Shown here one piece after another: positions 7,895 through 15,849 of a stretch of DNA of 22,431 bases (positions are counted from its first letter, which is position 1; the number at the start of each line of letters is the position of its first letter). Location of the stretch: IMG/VR virus record IMGVR_UViG_3300046048_000485, positions 1-22,431 of that record. One strand, 5' to 3'. The translations under genes were made by a program, and so were the position numbers. A model generated the notes under the pieces. That model was not told where the DNA came from. It was given only the letters and a program-made list of their open reading frames with translations, and did not search any database. The DNA is from a virus.

Positions 7895-8313
7895 TGCCCG
7901 CCGAGCGCGAGCGCCTGGCCGCCCTGGCGGCGAGCTTCGTCGGCGTGCCCTTCGTCGATCGAGGCCGCGAGGTGGCGACCGGCATGGATTGCCTTGGGGT
8001 CGTGCTGGCGCTCGGCGCCGGTGCCGGGCGCGCGGTCGAGGTGCCCCCCTATGGGCGCCAGGTGGACGAGGCCAAGCTGCGCGCCGAGGTGCGCCGCCAC
8101 CTCGAGCCGGTGGCCTTTGGGGCGCTCGAGCTCGCCGACGTGCTCACGTTTGAGGTGGTGCACCGCGAGCAGCACTTCGCGGTCGTGACCGGGCTCGACC
8201 CGGTGCGCTTTGTGCACGCCTACGAGCCCCTGGGGCGCGTGGTCGAGCAACCCCTTGACGCCAAATGGCGCCGGCGCCTGCGCGGGTGCTGGCGCTTTCC
8301 TGGGGCCTCATAG
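7891..8313 (+). CDS. NlpC/P60 tail-tip peptidase (GTA ORFg14-like)
   Basis: A 140-residue protein starting at ATG 7891 (ATGA overlap; ATG 7894 is an alternative). FVGVPFVDRGREVATGMDCLGVV carries the nucleophile Cys34 in the usual D-C-x-G setting. REQHFAVVTG supplies the catalytic His95, and a later His109 (FVHAYE) follows. The family cleaves the peptide cross-links of peptidoglycan, here as a tail-borne enzyme for DNA entry. Length matches the phage cell-wall peptidases of TIGR02219. The gene lies in the conserved order DUF2460, DUF2163, NlpC/P60, tip protein, and its stop overlaps the next start. Confidence 0.85.
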   Translation: MMPAERERLAALAASFVGVPFVDRGREVATGMDCLGVVLALGAGAGRAVEVPPYGRQVDEAKLRAEVRRHLEPVAFGALELADVLTFEVVHREQHFAVVTGLDPVRFVHAYEPLGRVVEQPLDAKWRRRLRGCWRFPGAS

Positions 8314-11300
8314 TGGCCGTGCTTGCCTTCACCGCCGCAGGCGCCGCCGCCGGGGGTTGGCTCGCCGCCTCGGGCTATGTGGCGGCGAGCTTTCTCGGGG
8401 TGTCCGCGGCCGGGTGGGGGGCGTCCATCGGCGCATACGTCGGGGGCCGCCTTTTTGGGCCCAAGTCGCCCACCGTCCACAACGAGGGCCCGCAATACAC
8501 CGAATCGCGCTTGATGACATCGGCCTATGGAAAGGCCGTGCCGAGGGTGTGGGGCACCTATCCGGTGTATGGGAACGTGGTATGGGACATGCCCTTGCGC
8601 AAGGTGAAGCGCACGCGCACCTCGAGCGTAGGCGGCAAGGCCGGCGGCGGGCAAAAGGTCAAGAATACGACCTATCAGCACTTCAAATCGGCCGCGATCC
8701 TACTCTGCACGGGCGAGATTATCGGGGTTCGCCGGATCTGGTTCGATGATGTGCTCAAGTATGACGTGGGCGACGCTGCGAGCTCCGAGGCGGTGATTGC
8801 CTCGGCGTTGAACGCCAAAGCAATTCGCGTTCATCCTGGGAGCGAAACCCAAGACATTGACCCCTTAATCGCCGCCGACAAGGGGGGCGATGCCTCGGCC
8901 ATGCTCGGGTATGCCTATATGGTGCTCGAGGATCTCGAGGTGAGTGATTACGGCGGGCGGCTGCCGCAGATCAAGGCCGAGGTGGTTTCGGTGGGCTCGG
9001 GCGCGGCCACGCTCGGGATCACCGCCGGCCAGGTGGTGGGCACCACGGCGGTGATCAATTCGTCACCCGGTTTCGTGCTCGGGCGCTCGGGCTCGATTTG
9101 GGCGCTCGGCACGGCCTCGAATACCGCCGTGCGGTTGAATTTTTATGCCGGCTCAGTTCAAGGCACATACACCCGGGCGAGCTATGGCTACACGCCCGCG
9201 GCCTTGTCATTCGATGGCGAGGCCACCGCGCCCAACGCGGGCGGGGTGTTCTCGATCCTGCACGATGACGGCAGCGTCGACGAATACACCGGCGCGCCGG
9301 CGAGCTTCGGCTCGGGCGCAAGCTGGCGCCCGGTGGCTTGGCTCGATCGGTGGAACGGGTTCGCCCTGGGCGACGGCTCGAGCTCGTTGAATATGTACCG
9401 ATTCGCGCTCAACGATTCGACCATGCAAGTCGACGAGACACTAATCACGCTCGCGCGCGCTTCGCACCTTTTTCAGAATGCGACGGGTATCTCGGGGCGG
9501 TGCTACGTGTACGGCTATACCACCTTCAATCACGAGGTTGGCTATATCACCGAGGGCAATTCCAAGGTGTTGCTCTTCTCGGGCAACACGTACGCCGCCG
9601 CCGGCCTGGTCGTGTCGCGCGATGGGTATCTCTGGATGGCCCGCAACGGGGCTTCGACCGATGTCGAAAAGCGCGACGCCGACGGCACTTTGCTCATGTC
9701 GGTGGCGATTCCTTCGGGCGCGGTGGGGCGGCTATTCGAGGCACCCGACGGCTATATATGGGCCTGGGTGTCGGGCGGGGTGTGCTATGGCATACACCCT
9801 GCGCTCGGCACGGTGGATTTCACCAGCGTCAACACCGGCACGAAGTTTCCCTTGGGCTTTACCGAGGATGGCCGGCTTGTGTTCTGGTCGAGCACGGCGG
9901 GCAATTACTCGCTGCACGAGCTCGAGCCCATACCGAGGATCACGGCCGGCGCGGTGGCCGCCTCGACGATCGTGGCCGACGTGCTCGCCCTGGTCGGTTA
10001 CTCCGGGGCCGATGTCGCCCTCGCGGCGCTCACCGACGAGGTGCCCGGGTACATGGTGGCCTCGCGCATGCCGGCGCGGAGCGCGCTCGAGCAGGTGCTC
10101 GCGTTTTGTCGCGCCGAGCTCGTCGAATCCGATGACCAACTCAAGGCCGTCAAGCGCACCGGCACCGTGGCGCAGGCGATCGACGCCGGCGACCTGGGCG
10201 CCTATGTCGAGGGCTCGTCGGCGCCGGAACCGTGGACCGTGCGCCGCCTGGGCGAGATCCAGCAACCGCGCGAGCTCGTGGTCGAGTATGTGGACATCGA
10301 TTCGGGGTATGAGGTGAACGCGCAGCCGGCGCGGCGCTGGACGCACGAAAGCGAGCAAACCGAGCTCGTGCAGACTGCCCTCGCGATGCAAGCCGATGAC
10401 GCCATGCGCTTGGCCGAGGATGCACTCGACGATCGGTGGGCCGCGCGCATGCTCTACTCGATCGCGTTGCCCCGGCGCTATGCCCGGCTCGAGCCCACCG
10501 ACGTGATCCAGGTGCCGGGCATCACGCCGGCGCTGCGTATCCTGGGCTCGAGCTCGGCCGAGGGGGTGGTCGCGCTCGAGTGCGTGTCAAACAATGACCA
10601 GCCGATCGCCTCGAGCGCGAGCGGCGCGCCGGCGCCGGCGGCCTCGGGCGAAGTGGTACAGGCCGGGCCCACGCACTTGCGCTTGCTTGACATCCCGATT
10701 CTGCTCGACAGCCACGATAGCCCGGGCTTTTACGTGGCCGCCACGGGCTACTATGGCGGGTGGGAGGGTGCCGAGCTTTGGGTGAGTGCCGATGCCGGCG
10801 TGACCTATGCGCCGATCGCCACCCCGATACTCGATGCGGCGGTGATCGGCGCGGCGGCCTCGGTGCTCGCCACCTGGGCGGGGGGCAATGTCACCGACGA
10901 AGCAAACTCTATCGATGTTCTAGTCATCAACGGCGAGGTGCCCGCCTCGGGGGCGTGCTATCTCGGGGGCGAGCTCATCGAATACGGCGCTGCGGCCTTG
11001 ATCGATGTGCGAAAGTATCGGCTATCGAGCCTGCGCCGCGCCCGCAACGGGACCGAGCAATACCTTGGCACCCACAAGGTGGGCGAGCTCTTCGTGGTGC
11101 TCGATGTCGACACGATCGTGCGCATTTCGGTGGATAGCACCGAGCTCGGGGCCGAGCGGCTTTACAAGGCGGTGAGCTTCGGCCAGGACATCAACGCCGT
11201 GGCGCCGGTGGCCTTCACGCTCGCCGGCGTGGGGCTCGAGTGCTATGCGCCGGTGAACCTGCGCGCGGGCCGCAGCGCCGCCGCCGCCTGGGACGTGTTG

Positions 11301-11582
11301 CTCGATTGGGACCGGCGCACCCGCGTGGGTGGGGCCTGGCGCAACAACACCGACGCGAGCTTGGGCGAAACGACCCAGGCCTATGAGGTGGAAATCTACG
11401 ACGCCACCTTTACCACGCTCAAGCGCACCTTGACGGGCCTCACGAGCTCGAGCGCGACCTACACGAGCGCGCAGCAAGTCGCCGATTTCGGCAGCAATCA
11501 GTCGACAGTGTATGTGCGCGTCTATCAACTTTCCGCAATCATGGGGCGCGGTTTTGTGGCCCAAGCGAGTTTGACGACATGA
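8313..11582 (+). CDS. Large tail-tip / host-specificity protein with propeller-like insertion
   Basis: Read from GTG 8313, which overlaps the upstream TAG, the protein has 1089 residues; an in-frame ATG at 8265 would add 16. Residues 1-50 are hydrophobic and Gly/Ala-rich (AAGAAAGGWLAASGYVAASFLG), as in lambda I/J-type and GTA ORFg15 proteins. Then comes the tip fold (YGKAVPRVWGTYPVYGNVVW...SAAILLCTGEIIGVRRIWFDD...YGGRLPQIKAEVV). Residues about 240-540 show repeated strands of the kind DGYLWMARNGASTDVEKRD and DGYIWAWVSGGV, a beta-propeller-like insert. The phage-tail_3 part follows (ADVLALVGYSGADV...RSALEQVLAFCRAEL...RELVVEYVDIDSGYEVN), then an ELIEYGAAALID...LRRARNGTE segment and a C-terminal Fn3-like end. 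It is the central adsorption device of the tail. Confidence 0.8.
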   Translation: MAVLAFTAAGAAAGGWLAASGYVAASFLGVSAAGWGASIGAYVGGRLFGPKSPTVHNEGPQYTESRLMTSAYGKAVPRVWGTYPVYGNVVWDMPLRKVKRTRTSSVGGKAGGGQKVKNTTYQHFKSAAILLCTGEIIGVRRIWFDDVLKYDVGDAASSEAVIASALNAKAIRVHPGSETQDIDPLIAADKGGDASAMLGYAYMVLEDLEVSDYGGRLPQIKAEVVSVGSGAATLGITAGQVVGTTAVINSSPGFVLGRSGSIWALGTASNTAVRLNFYAGSVQGTYTRASYGYTPAALSFDGEATAPNAGGVFSILHDDGSVDEYTGAPASFGSGASWRPVAWLDRWNGFALGDGSSSLNMYRFALNDSTMQVDETLITLARASHLFQNATGISGRCYVYGYTTFNHEVGYITEGNSKVLLFSGNTYAAAGLVVSRDGYLWMARNGASTDVEKRDADGTLLMSVAIPSGAVGRLFEAPDGYIWAWVSGGVCYGIHPALGTVDFTSVNTGTKFPLGFTEDGRLVFWSSTAGNYSLHELEPIPRITAGAVAASTIVADVLALVGYSGADVALAALTDEVPGYMVASRMPARSALEQVLAFCRAELVESDDQLKAVKRTGTVAQAIDAGDLGAYVEGSSAPEPWTVRRLGEIQQPRELVVEYVDIDSGYEVNAQPARRWTHESEQTELVQTALAMQADDAMRLAEDALDDRWAARMLYSIALPRRYARLEPTDVIQVPGITPALRILGSSSAEGVVALECVSNNDQPIASSASGAPAPAASGEVVQAGPTHLRLLDIPILLDSHDSPGFYVAATGYYGGWEGAELWVSADAGVTYAPIATPILDAAVIGAAASVLATWAGGNVTDEANSIDVLVINGEVPASGACYLGGELIEYGAAALIDVRKYRLSSLRRARNGTEQYLGTHKVGELFVVLDVDTIVRISVDSTELGAERLYKAVSFGQDINAVAPVAFTLAGVGLECYAPVNLRAGRSAAAAWDVLLDWDRRTRVGGAWRNNTDASLGETTQAYEVEIYDATFTTLKRTLTGLTSSSATYTSAQQVADFGSNQSTVYVRVYQLSAIMGRGFVAQASLTT

Positions 11583-12235
11583 GCGACTTAACACCCTTGC
11601 AAGATTCGATCGCCTCGAGCTCCGAGGATAAAGAGGGCCAGGCCAACTATAACTTTTTCGGGGTGTCGCTCGCGTCGTGGTTTGCGCGCCGGCGCGCCAC
11701 CGCCGGGCTCACGTGGCAGTACACCGGGGTGGATCGCTGGCCGATCAATGGCGTGGCGACGGTGAAGGCCAACGGGTCGATCGCGATCACCCCCTCGGCC
11801 ACCCGCTACGTGCAGGCCGATCGGGCGCTCGCCGTGACCGAGGTGCCAACCGAATTCGGCGCCGATCGGCTCGGGCTTTTCAAGCTCACCACCGGCGCGA
11901 GCTCGATCACGGGCCAAGAGGATTGGCGCAACTCAAAACACCTCGTGCGATTTCTCTACGATCGCCAGGCGCTCGCGATGGCGGACGCCAATAAAACGCT
12001 CACCTATCTGCAGGCGATGGCCGACTCGCTCGAATTGACGGGCGCGTTGACGGCGCTGCGCGACGTGATCGTGCCGACGATCGCGCGCGCCTGGACGATC
12101 TACGCCAACACCACGGGCGGGTTCGGGGTGCGGGTTAAAACGTCGGCGGGCACCGGCATCACGGTGGCCGACACCAAGCGCGCGATCGTCGAGTGCGACG
12201 GCACCAACGTCGTGAGGATCACGCCGGACACATAA
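11579..12235 (+). CDS. Distal tail fibre / minor tail protein
   Basis: A 218-residue protein overlapping the tip protein by ATGA. After a polar N-terminus it has GVDRWPINGVATVKANGSIAITPSATRYVQADRALAV-type strands. It ends with YANTTGGFGVRVKTSAGTGITVADTKRAIVECDGTNV, broken here at its familiar elements: N-N/T-T-G-G, V-K-T-x-x-G-T-G-I-x-V, and E-C-D-G-T-N-V. That end is common in short phage fibre proteins next to the tip gene. Its role in receptor contact is inferred from position. The transcript continues with a good AAGGGGAG ribosome site for the lysis genes. Confidence 0.65.
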   Translation: MSDLTPLQDSIASSSEDKEGQANYNFFGVSLASWFARRRATAGLTWQYTGVDRWPINGVATVKANGSIAITPSATRYVQADRALAVTEVPTEFGADRLGLFKLTTGASSITGQEDWRNSKHLVRFLYDRQALAMADANKTLTYLQAMADSLELTGALTALRDVIVPTIARAWTIYANTTGGFGVRVKTSAGTGITVADTKRAIVECDGTNVVRITPDT

Positions 12236-12243
12236 GGGGAGAC

Positions 12244-12603
12244 ATGGAACCAAGCGCACCGGGGTGGATCGAGCACTTTGCCCCACTAATCGTCGCGGGG
12301 GTGGTCGGCATGGGTGGCCTTGTCGTGGAAACGGTTCGCCGGTTATTTGCGCGCGTGCGCCGGCTCGAGCACTGTCGAGTTCACAAAGACGAATTCGAGG
12401 AGCTCGATAAAGTGGCGGTGCGCATCGCCGAATTCGACGCGCTCGATAAAGAGGCCGTGCGCAAAGAGGAGTTTCGCGCCTACGTGCACCGCACCGAGCA
12501 AAGCACCCGCGAGCACCGTCAAGAGGTGCGCGCCGAGCTCGGCGCCCTATATCGCAAACTCGACGAGCTCCAAGTCGTGTTGCTGCGGGAATTCCGGCGG
12601 TGA
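12244..12603 (+). CDS. Membrane-anchored coiled-coil protein of the lysis cassette
   Basis: A 119-residue protein whose start ATG 12244 follows AAGGGGAG, so the longer frame from 12193 is not used. One hydrophobic segment (FAPLIVAGVVGMGGLVV, residues about 12-28) is followed by a basic stop (RRLFARVRR). After it come about 80 charged, helix-forming residues with near-repeats D-E-F-E-E-L-D-K-V-A-V-R and E-F-D-A-L-D-K-E-A-V-R-K-E-E-F. I do not recognise the family. As the first gene of the lysis block it could be a holin or antiholin with a cytoplasmic or periplasmic helical domain. Its stop overlaps the lysozyme start. Confidence 0.6.
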   Translation: MEPSAPGWIEHFAPLIVAGVVGMGGLVVETVRRLFARVRRLEHCRVHKDEFEELDKVAVRIAEFDALDKEAVRKEEFRAYVHRTEQSTREHRQEVRAELGALYRKLDELQVVLLREFRR

Positions 12604-13067
12604 GCATTAAATCTCGCTCGGCAGTGGCCGCGCTCGTCTTGAGTGCGGCGGGGCTGGTGAGCTTGGTGGGTTATGAGGGATACCGGGGCGAGGCCTATGT
12701 GCCGATCCCGGGCGATCGGCCCACGCTCGGGTTCGGCACGACCGAGGGCGTGCAGATGGGCGACACCACGACCCCGCCGGCCGCACTCGGGCGGGCGCTG
12801 CGCGATGCGGGCAAATTCGAGGGGGCGCTGCGCGAATGCGTGCGCGTGCCCTTGCATCAGCACGAGTACGACGTGTACGTGGGCTTTTCGTACAACGTGG
12901 GGGCGCTGGCCTTTTGCGGCTCGACGCTGGTGAAGAAATTGAACGCCGGCGATTACGCGGGCGCCTGCAACGAGCTCGCGCGGTGGGTGTACGCCCAGGG
13001 CCGGGTTGTGCCGGGCCTGGTGGCGCGCCGCGCGCGTGAGCGGGCGCAATGCCTGGCGCCGTCGTGA
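12600..13067 (+). CDS. Signal-anchor-release endolysin, GH24 lysozyme
   Basis: A 155-residue protein from GTG 12600 (GTGA overlap). Residues 4-24 (KSR then AVAALVLSAAGLVSLVG) form a weakly hydrophobic Ala/Gly-rich segment, typical of SAR domains that tether the enzyme and later release it. The catalytic Glu26 lies in GYEGYRGEAYVP. PGDRPTLGFGTTEG is the lysozyme strand-turn of the T4/P21 family, with Thr42 in the usual place; the canonical second Asp is replaced or shifted (Asp39), as in related phage enzymes with the PIPGDxPTLGFG form. It hydrolyses the glycan strand of peptidoglycan. Cys residues at about 79, 101 and 120 could take part in SAR-type disulfide control, which is inference. Confidence 0.9.
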   Translation: MSIKSRSAVAALVLSAAGLVSLVGYEGYRGEAYVPIPGDRPTLGFGTTEGVQMGDTTTPPAALGRALRDAGKFEGALRECVRVPLHQHEYDVYVGFSYNVGALAFCGSTLVKKLNAGDYAGACNELARWVYAQGRVVPGLVARRARERAQCLAPS

Positions 13068-13324
13068 ACGCGCTTTTGCGGTGGTGTGATGTGCGGATGA
13101 AGGGCGCCGCCCTGCTATGGATGGCGACCCTCACCACCTGGGCGCTCGCCTGGGCGATGCGCTTTGCCGAGGCCTCGAGCCTGCCCGGGCTCGAGCGCGC
13201 GGCGGTGGTGGCCGCGGTGCTTGCGCCCGTGTCCGCGTTGAATGGCTACGTTTTCAAGTGGTACACCGACTCACGGGCAACCGTGTCAAGCGCGGCCGGC
13301 GCACCCGGTCAAAACACGTCTTAG
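13064..13324 (+). CDS. Holin-like two-TM protein
   Basis: About 86 residues if read from GTG 13064 (GTGA overlap with the lysozyme stop); ATG 13049 and ATG 13097 are in-frame alternatives. It has two hydrophobic segments, GAALLWMATLTTWALAWAM and AAVVAAVLAPVSALNGYVF, separated by a short loop (RFAEASSLPGLER), and a polar tail. Size, topology and position beside a SAR endolysin suit a class II holin or pinholin, but I recognise no specific family. A small accessory membrane protein is the alternative. Confidence 0.6.
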   Translation: MNALLRWCDVRMKGAALLWMATLTTWALAWAMRFAEASSLPGLERAAVVAAVLAPVSALNGYVFKWYTDSRATVSSAAGAPGQNTS

Positions 13325-13334
13325 GGGAATTGCC

Positions 13335-13529
13335 ATGAAAGCACCGTTCAAGCTCACCATCGAAATTCGCGACGCGGCGGGCGAGCTCATCGTCGAGCAC
13401 CATAATCACAAGATCAAGGCCGATGGGCTCTTGCCCGTCGAGCGCGCCCTCGCGGCGGCCTTGATCGGCATGGGTCAGGCGGCCGAGGAGGCCAGGGCCG
13501 CGCCGGCAAAGCCTACGCGCCGGCGCTAG
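13335..13529 (+). CDS. Small hypothetical protein in the lysis cassette
   Basis: A 64-residue protein with start ATG 13335 behind AGGGGA. The N-terminal half (KAPFKLTIEIRDAAGELIVEH) looks like a beta hairpin. The rest is helical and ends in a basic tail (KPTRRR). I do not recognise it. It may be a small regulator of lysis or a leftover structural gene. The frame one base back (-1) stays coding-like beyond its stop, see the findings. Confidence 0.45.
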   Translation: MKAPFKLTIEIRDAAGELIVEHHNHKIKADGLLPVERALAAALIGMGQAAEEARAAPAKPTRRR

Positions 13530-13699
13530 GCCTCGAGGCGCGGCTTGACCGCTATGAGCGGGTGCTCGCCGAATTCGTCGGCCTCGAGGCGCGCCGGCTG
13601 CGTTGGCCGGTGTTTGCCTGGGCGCTCGGGTATTGGCGCGCTCGAGCGCTCGCCCGGGGCGATGAATGCCCGAGCTCGAGGCCGGCGGTGATCGGCTTG

Positions 13700-14146
13700 A
13701 TGGCCTGGCCCTACAAGGCCGCCGCGATCCTGGCAATAGTCGCCGCGCTGGCCCTTGTGGGCTACGTGAAAGGCCGTGGGGACGTTCGGGCGCTATGGGA
13801 TGCAGAGCGGGCCGGGTATCGGGCCGCAGCCGCCCAGGCGGCCATCCGTGAGGCGGAGACGGCCAAAAGGTGGCGGGTGCAAGTCGACGAAGCGCAAAGG
13901 GCTTACGATGGGGAATTACGCACGATTGAGCGCCGTAATGATGATTACCTTGATCGGCTGCGCGACGCCCTCGCCCGCAGTGATCGAGTGCGCGCCGGTG
14001 CCCCCGCCCCCGCCGGGGGTGAGGGTGCAGGCCGAGCAACGGCTGCCGAGCTATTCGGAAAGGGCGAGGAGCTTGCTCGATTGGTTCGAGAAGCAGATCG
14101 AGATCGCGCCGCGCTGATTGCCTGCGTGGGCGCGTGGCCGCGCTAG
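13700..14146 (+). CDS. Inner-membrane spanin, Rz-like
   Basis: About 148 residues from ATG 13700. An N-terminal TM segment (YKAAAILAIVAALALVGYVKG) is followed by a long charged periplasmic coiled coil (RAAAAQAAIREAETAKRW, ELRTIERRNDDYLDRLRDALARSD), the Rz pattern. The open frame extends upstream to GTG 13562 and looks like real coding sequence there, so the start is uncertain and a 194-residue form is possible. A complete Rz1 gene is nested in the +1 frame, which strongly supports the assignment. Rz and Rz1 span the periplasm and fuse the membranes in the last step of lysis. The end overlaps the convergent minus-strand gene by 3 nt. Confidence 0.8.
   Translation: MAWPYKAAAILAIVAALALVGYVKGRGDVRALWDAERAGYRAAAAQAAIREAETAKRWRVQVDEAQRAYDGELRTIERRNDDYLDRLRDALARSDRVRAGAPAPAGGEGAGRATAAELFGKGEELARLVREADRDRAALIACVGAWPR
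13908..14117 (+). CDS. Outer-membrane spanin lipoprotein, Rz1-like, nested in Rz
   Basis: A 69-residue protein in the +1 frame inside Rz, start ATG 13908 behind AAAGGG. A short signal sequence (ARLSAVMMITLIG) leads to a lipobox L-I-G-C with Cys18 as the lipidation site. A Pro-rich segment (APVPPPPPGV) follows, as in lambda Rz1, and then a short helical C-terminus (ARSLLDWFEKQIE). It would be anchored in the outer membrane and pair with Rz. Full embedding of one spanin gene in the other is the lambda arrangement. Confidence 0.85.
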   Translation: MGNYARLSAVMMITLIGCATPSPAVIECAPVPPPPPGVRVQAEQRLPSYSERARSLLDWFEKQIEIAPR

Positions 14147-14325
14147 GGGGCGCTGCGCTTCGGCGGGCGGCCCTTGGGGAGCGGAGCGACGCCGGCGCGC
14201 CGTAGCGCCCGGCGTAGGCTGCGCACGTCAACGCCGTGGCGCCGGGCGGCCTCGGTCACCGAGTGCCCGCGCTCGAGCACGAGCTTGAGCGCGAGCTCGA
14301 CGGCGCGCGAGGTGCGCCCGCTCAC
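14143..14325 (-). CDS. Small helix-turn-helix protein
   Basis: A 60-residue protein read from GTG 14325, which overlaps the upstream stop (GTGA). SRAVELALKLVLERGHSVTEAARRHGVDVRSLRRALRR has the form of a helix-turn-helix (E-A-A-R-R-H-G-V-D-x-R-S-L-x-R-A-L), like the recognition half of transposase-type or small-terminase-type HTHs. A basic tail (PKGRPPKRSAP) may add DNA contacts. It is the last gene of the minus-strand series and ends 3 nt inside the Rz gene. Target unknown. Confidence 0.6.
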   Translation of the reverse strand: MSGRTSRAVELALKLVLERGHSVTEAARRHGVDVRSLRRALRRAGVAPLPKGRPPKRSAP

Positions 14326-14606
14326 CGTGCGTGTGCCAGGGCGCGCTTGAACGCGGCGAGGCGCCGGGCGCGCTCGGCGGCGAGCGCGGCGCCGATCCGC
14401 GCCTCGAGCTCGCCGAGCAACCCGTGCCTCGCGGCGGCATGCGCGGGGAAATTCATCAGTGGCCACAGGGCGAGCCGATCAAAGAAACCGGCGCCCCATC
14501 GGGTGAGCGCGCAATCGGCGTGCGCGTAGTGGCGCACCGAATATTTCACGAGGGGGCCCGTGGTGGCGTTGGTGCGCCAATCGTCGCAAAGTCGGCAGGT
14601 GCTCAT
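14322..14606 (-). CDS. Small putative zinc-binding protein
   Basis: A 94-residue protein from ATG 14606 behind GAGGGGG. Residues C4-x2-C7 and H26-x2-H29-x2-C32 form a plausible zinc site, followed by RWGAGFFDRLALWPL and a helical, Ala/Arg-rich end (RIGAALAAERARRLAAFKRAL). I do not recognise the family. It sits in a chain of overlapping genes with two other small proteins, so it is probably translated with them. An anti-host or regulatory role is possible but not shown. Confidence 0.55.
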   Translation of the reverse strand: MSTCRLCDDWRTNATTGPLVKYSVRHYAHADCALTRWGAGFFDRLALWPLMNFPAHAAARHGLLGELEARIGAALAAERARRLAAFKRALAHAR

Positions 14607-14827
14607 AGTTCCCCCTCGGCAAAGGCGCGTGCGCGGCGGTTGTTGCGCCGGGTGCGGGCGAGGCGCGCCATGAGTGCGGCCTCGAAGTCTTGCGCCCATG
14701 CGTTGTGATAATACGCGTGGACACCGCGCCCGGCGCCCTGGTGGCGATAGGCGAGCTCGAGCACGATGGCGAAATCCTCATCGGTGAGGGGCGCGAAGCG
14801 CGCCCCGGGGGCGGGGCGGGCGCTCAT
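14603..14827 (-). CDS. Small hypothetical protein
   Basis: A 74-residue protein joined by ATGA overlaps to the genes on both sides. FAPLTDEDFAIVLELAYRHQGAGRGVHAYYHNAWAQDFEAAL is helical and has several His and Tyr residues; the C-terminus is very basic (RLARTRRNNRRARAF). I recognise no family. The tight coupling suggests it acts with its neighbours. Confidence 0.5.
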   Translation of the reverse strand: MSARPAPGARFAPLTDEDFAIVLELAYRHQGAGRGVHAYYHNAWAQDFEAALMARLARTRRNNRRARAFAEGEL

Positions 14828-15561
14828 GATTGCCGCTCGACCGGGGCGAGGCGCACGTCGATCCAGTGGGCATCGAAAGCGCCCAGGGCCTTGCGCGCGT
14901 TGGCTTCCGACATCGACCACCGCAGCACCTCGAGCCTGCCGTCGCGGGCCTGGTCGCGGGGGCTTTCGATTAGGTGCTCGAGCTCGTGGGCGGTGTAGGC
15001 CTCGAGGCTGCCCCGCATGAGCACGTGCGCGCTGTAGTCGGTAAGGGGGTTTTTCTGCGCGTAGGTCCACGCCGCCGCGCACTGCGCGCGGGTTCGCTCG
15101 ACGCGCCTGGCCGCAAACTTCGCGTAGGAAAAAACCCCGACCACCGCGTGGGTGTAGATCCGATATGAGCTCCGGGTATCGGTGCTACCGGCGACGGTAT
15201 GCTCGGCCGCCCGCGTGGCGATCGGCGCCGGCACGACGGCCTCGAGGCCTTCGGCGAGCTCGAGCCCGCGGCTGCGGGCGATGGCGACGGCGGCGCGGAT
15301 GCCTTCGCCGAGTTTGCCGGCGACGAGCTCGGGCCAGGCGCCCGGGCGCGCGCTGTGCAGGTGGCCGCGGGCGCGGGTGACGGCCAGCGGCCAGGTGTGG
15401 GCCACGCCGATCACCGGCGCGAGCTCGTCGCACACCAGCACATCGCCATCCTTGATGGTGGTGGTTACGACCAGGGCCCCGAGCTCGTCGTCGGCGTAGG
15501 TGTGCCCGGTTTGGGTGGCGTCGTAGGCTGCGCCGGTGGTGTCGAAAGTGTGCGTATTCAT
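14824..15561 (-). CDS. Hypothetical phage protein, 245 residues
   Basis: Start ATG 15561 follows GAGGAG. It is the largest unrecognised gene of the minus-strand series. The N-terminal half is strand-rich with VLVCDELAPVIGVAHTWPLAV. The middle has a long helix (GIRAAVAIARSRGLELAEGLEAV). The C-terminal half contains YTHAVVGVFSYAKFAARRVERTRAQCAAAW and an acidic/His stretch YTAHELEHLI. No signal peptide or TM segment is seen. Position under a separately regulated promoter (15882-15911) suggests an accessory function. Confidence 0.55.
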   Translation of the reverse strand: MNTHTFDTTGAAYDATQTGHTYADDELGALVVTTTIKDGDVLVCDELAPVIGVAHTWPLAVTRARGHLHSARPGAWPELVAGKLGEGIRAAVAIARSRGLELAEGLEAVVPAPIATRAAEHTVAGSTDTRSSYRIYTHAVVGVFSYAKFAARRVERTRAQCAAAWTYAQKNPLTDYSAHVLMRGSLEAYTAHELEHLIESPRDQARDGRLEVLRWSMSEANARKALGAFDAHWIDVRLAPVERQS

Positions 15562-15586
15562 GGTGAGCTCCTCGTCGGGGTTGGGC

Positions 15587-15847
15587 TTAGATGGCGCGGC
15601 GGTTCGTGTCGACGAATCCGACCCAATGCGCGAAGAGCCGCTCGGCGTCGGTCACATCGGCGGCCAGCGTATGGGTGCCGGTTAAGCCGGTGAATGTGTA
15701 GTAACCGCCGGTGAGGGCGGCGCGCGCGATCACTCGGTCGCCTTCGTGATGCGTGACCGTGCGCCCGGTGTCTAGGGTCGATTTGAGCAGGTCGCGAATG
15801 CGCCGGCTGATTGCGCTCGGGTCGGTGCGGGGGGCGGTGCGTTTCAT
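15587..15847 (-). CDS. Hypothetical protein, first gene behind the 15.9 kb promoter
   Basis: An 86-residue protein. ATG 15847 is chosen because a GGAG lies at a good distance; ATG 15859 would add four residues and lacks one. DPSAISRRIRDLLKSTLDTG is helical, then HEGDRVIARAALTGGYYTFTGLTGTHTLAADVTD is a beta-rich part. The family is not recognised. Its ribosome site sits in the 3' arm of a 9-bp inverted repeat, so translation may be controlled. Confidence 0.5.
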   Translation of the reverse strand: MKRTAPRTDPSAISRRIRDLLKSTLDTGRTVTHHEGDRVIARAALTGGYYTFTGLTGTHTLAADVTDAERLFAHWVGFVDTNRRAI

Positions 15848-15849
15848 TT

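Noticed and set aside
7210-8250. 346-residue minus-strand ORF
   Set aside because: It lies antisense to three recognised tail genes and has no recognisable domain; it results from high GC content.
9338-10317. Plus-strand ORFs of 265 and 279 residues inside the tail-tip gene
   Set aside because: Arg-rich out-of-frame readings of a well supported gene.
14100-14200. Bidirectional terminator between the convergent Rz and HTH genes
   Set aside because: The genes overlap by 3 nt and no hairpin with a T tract is visible.
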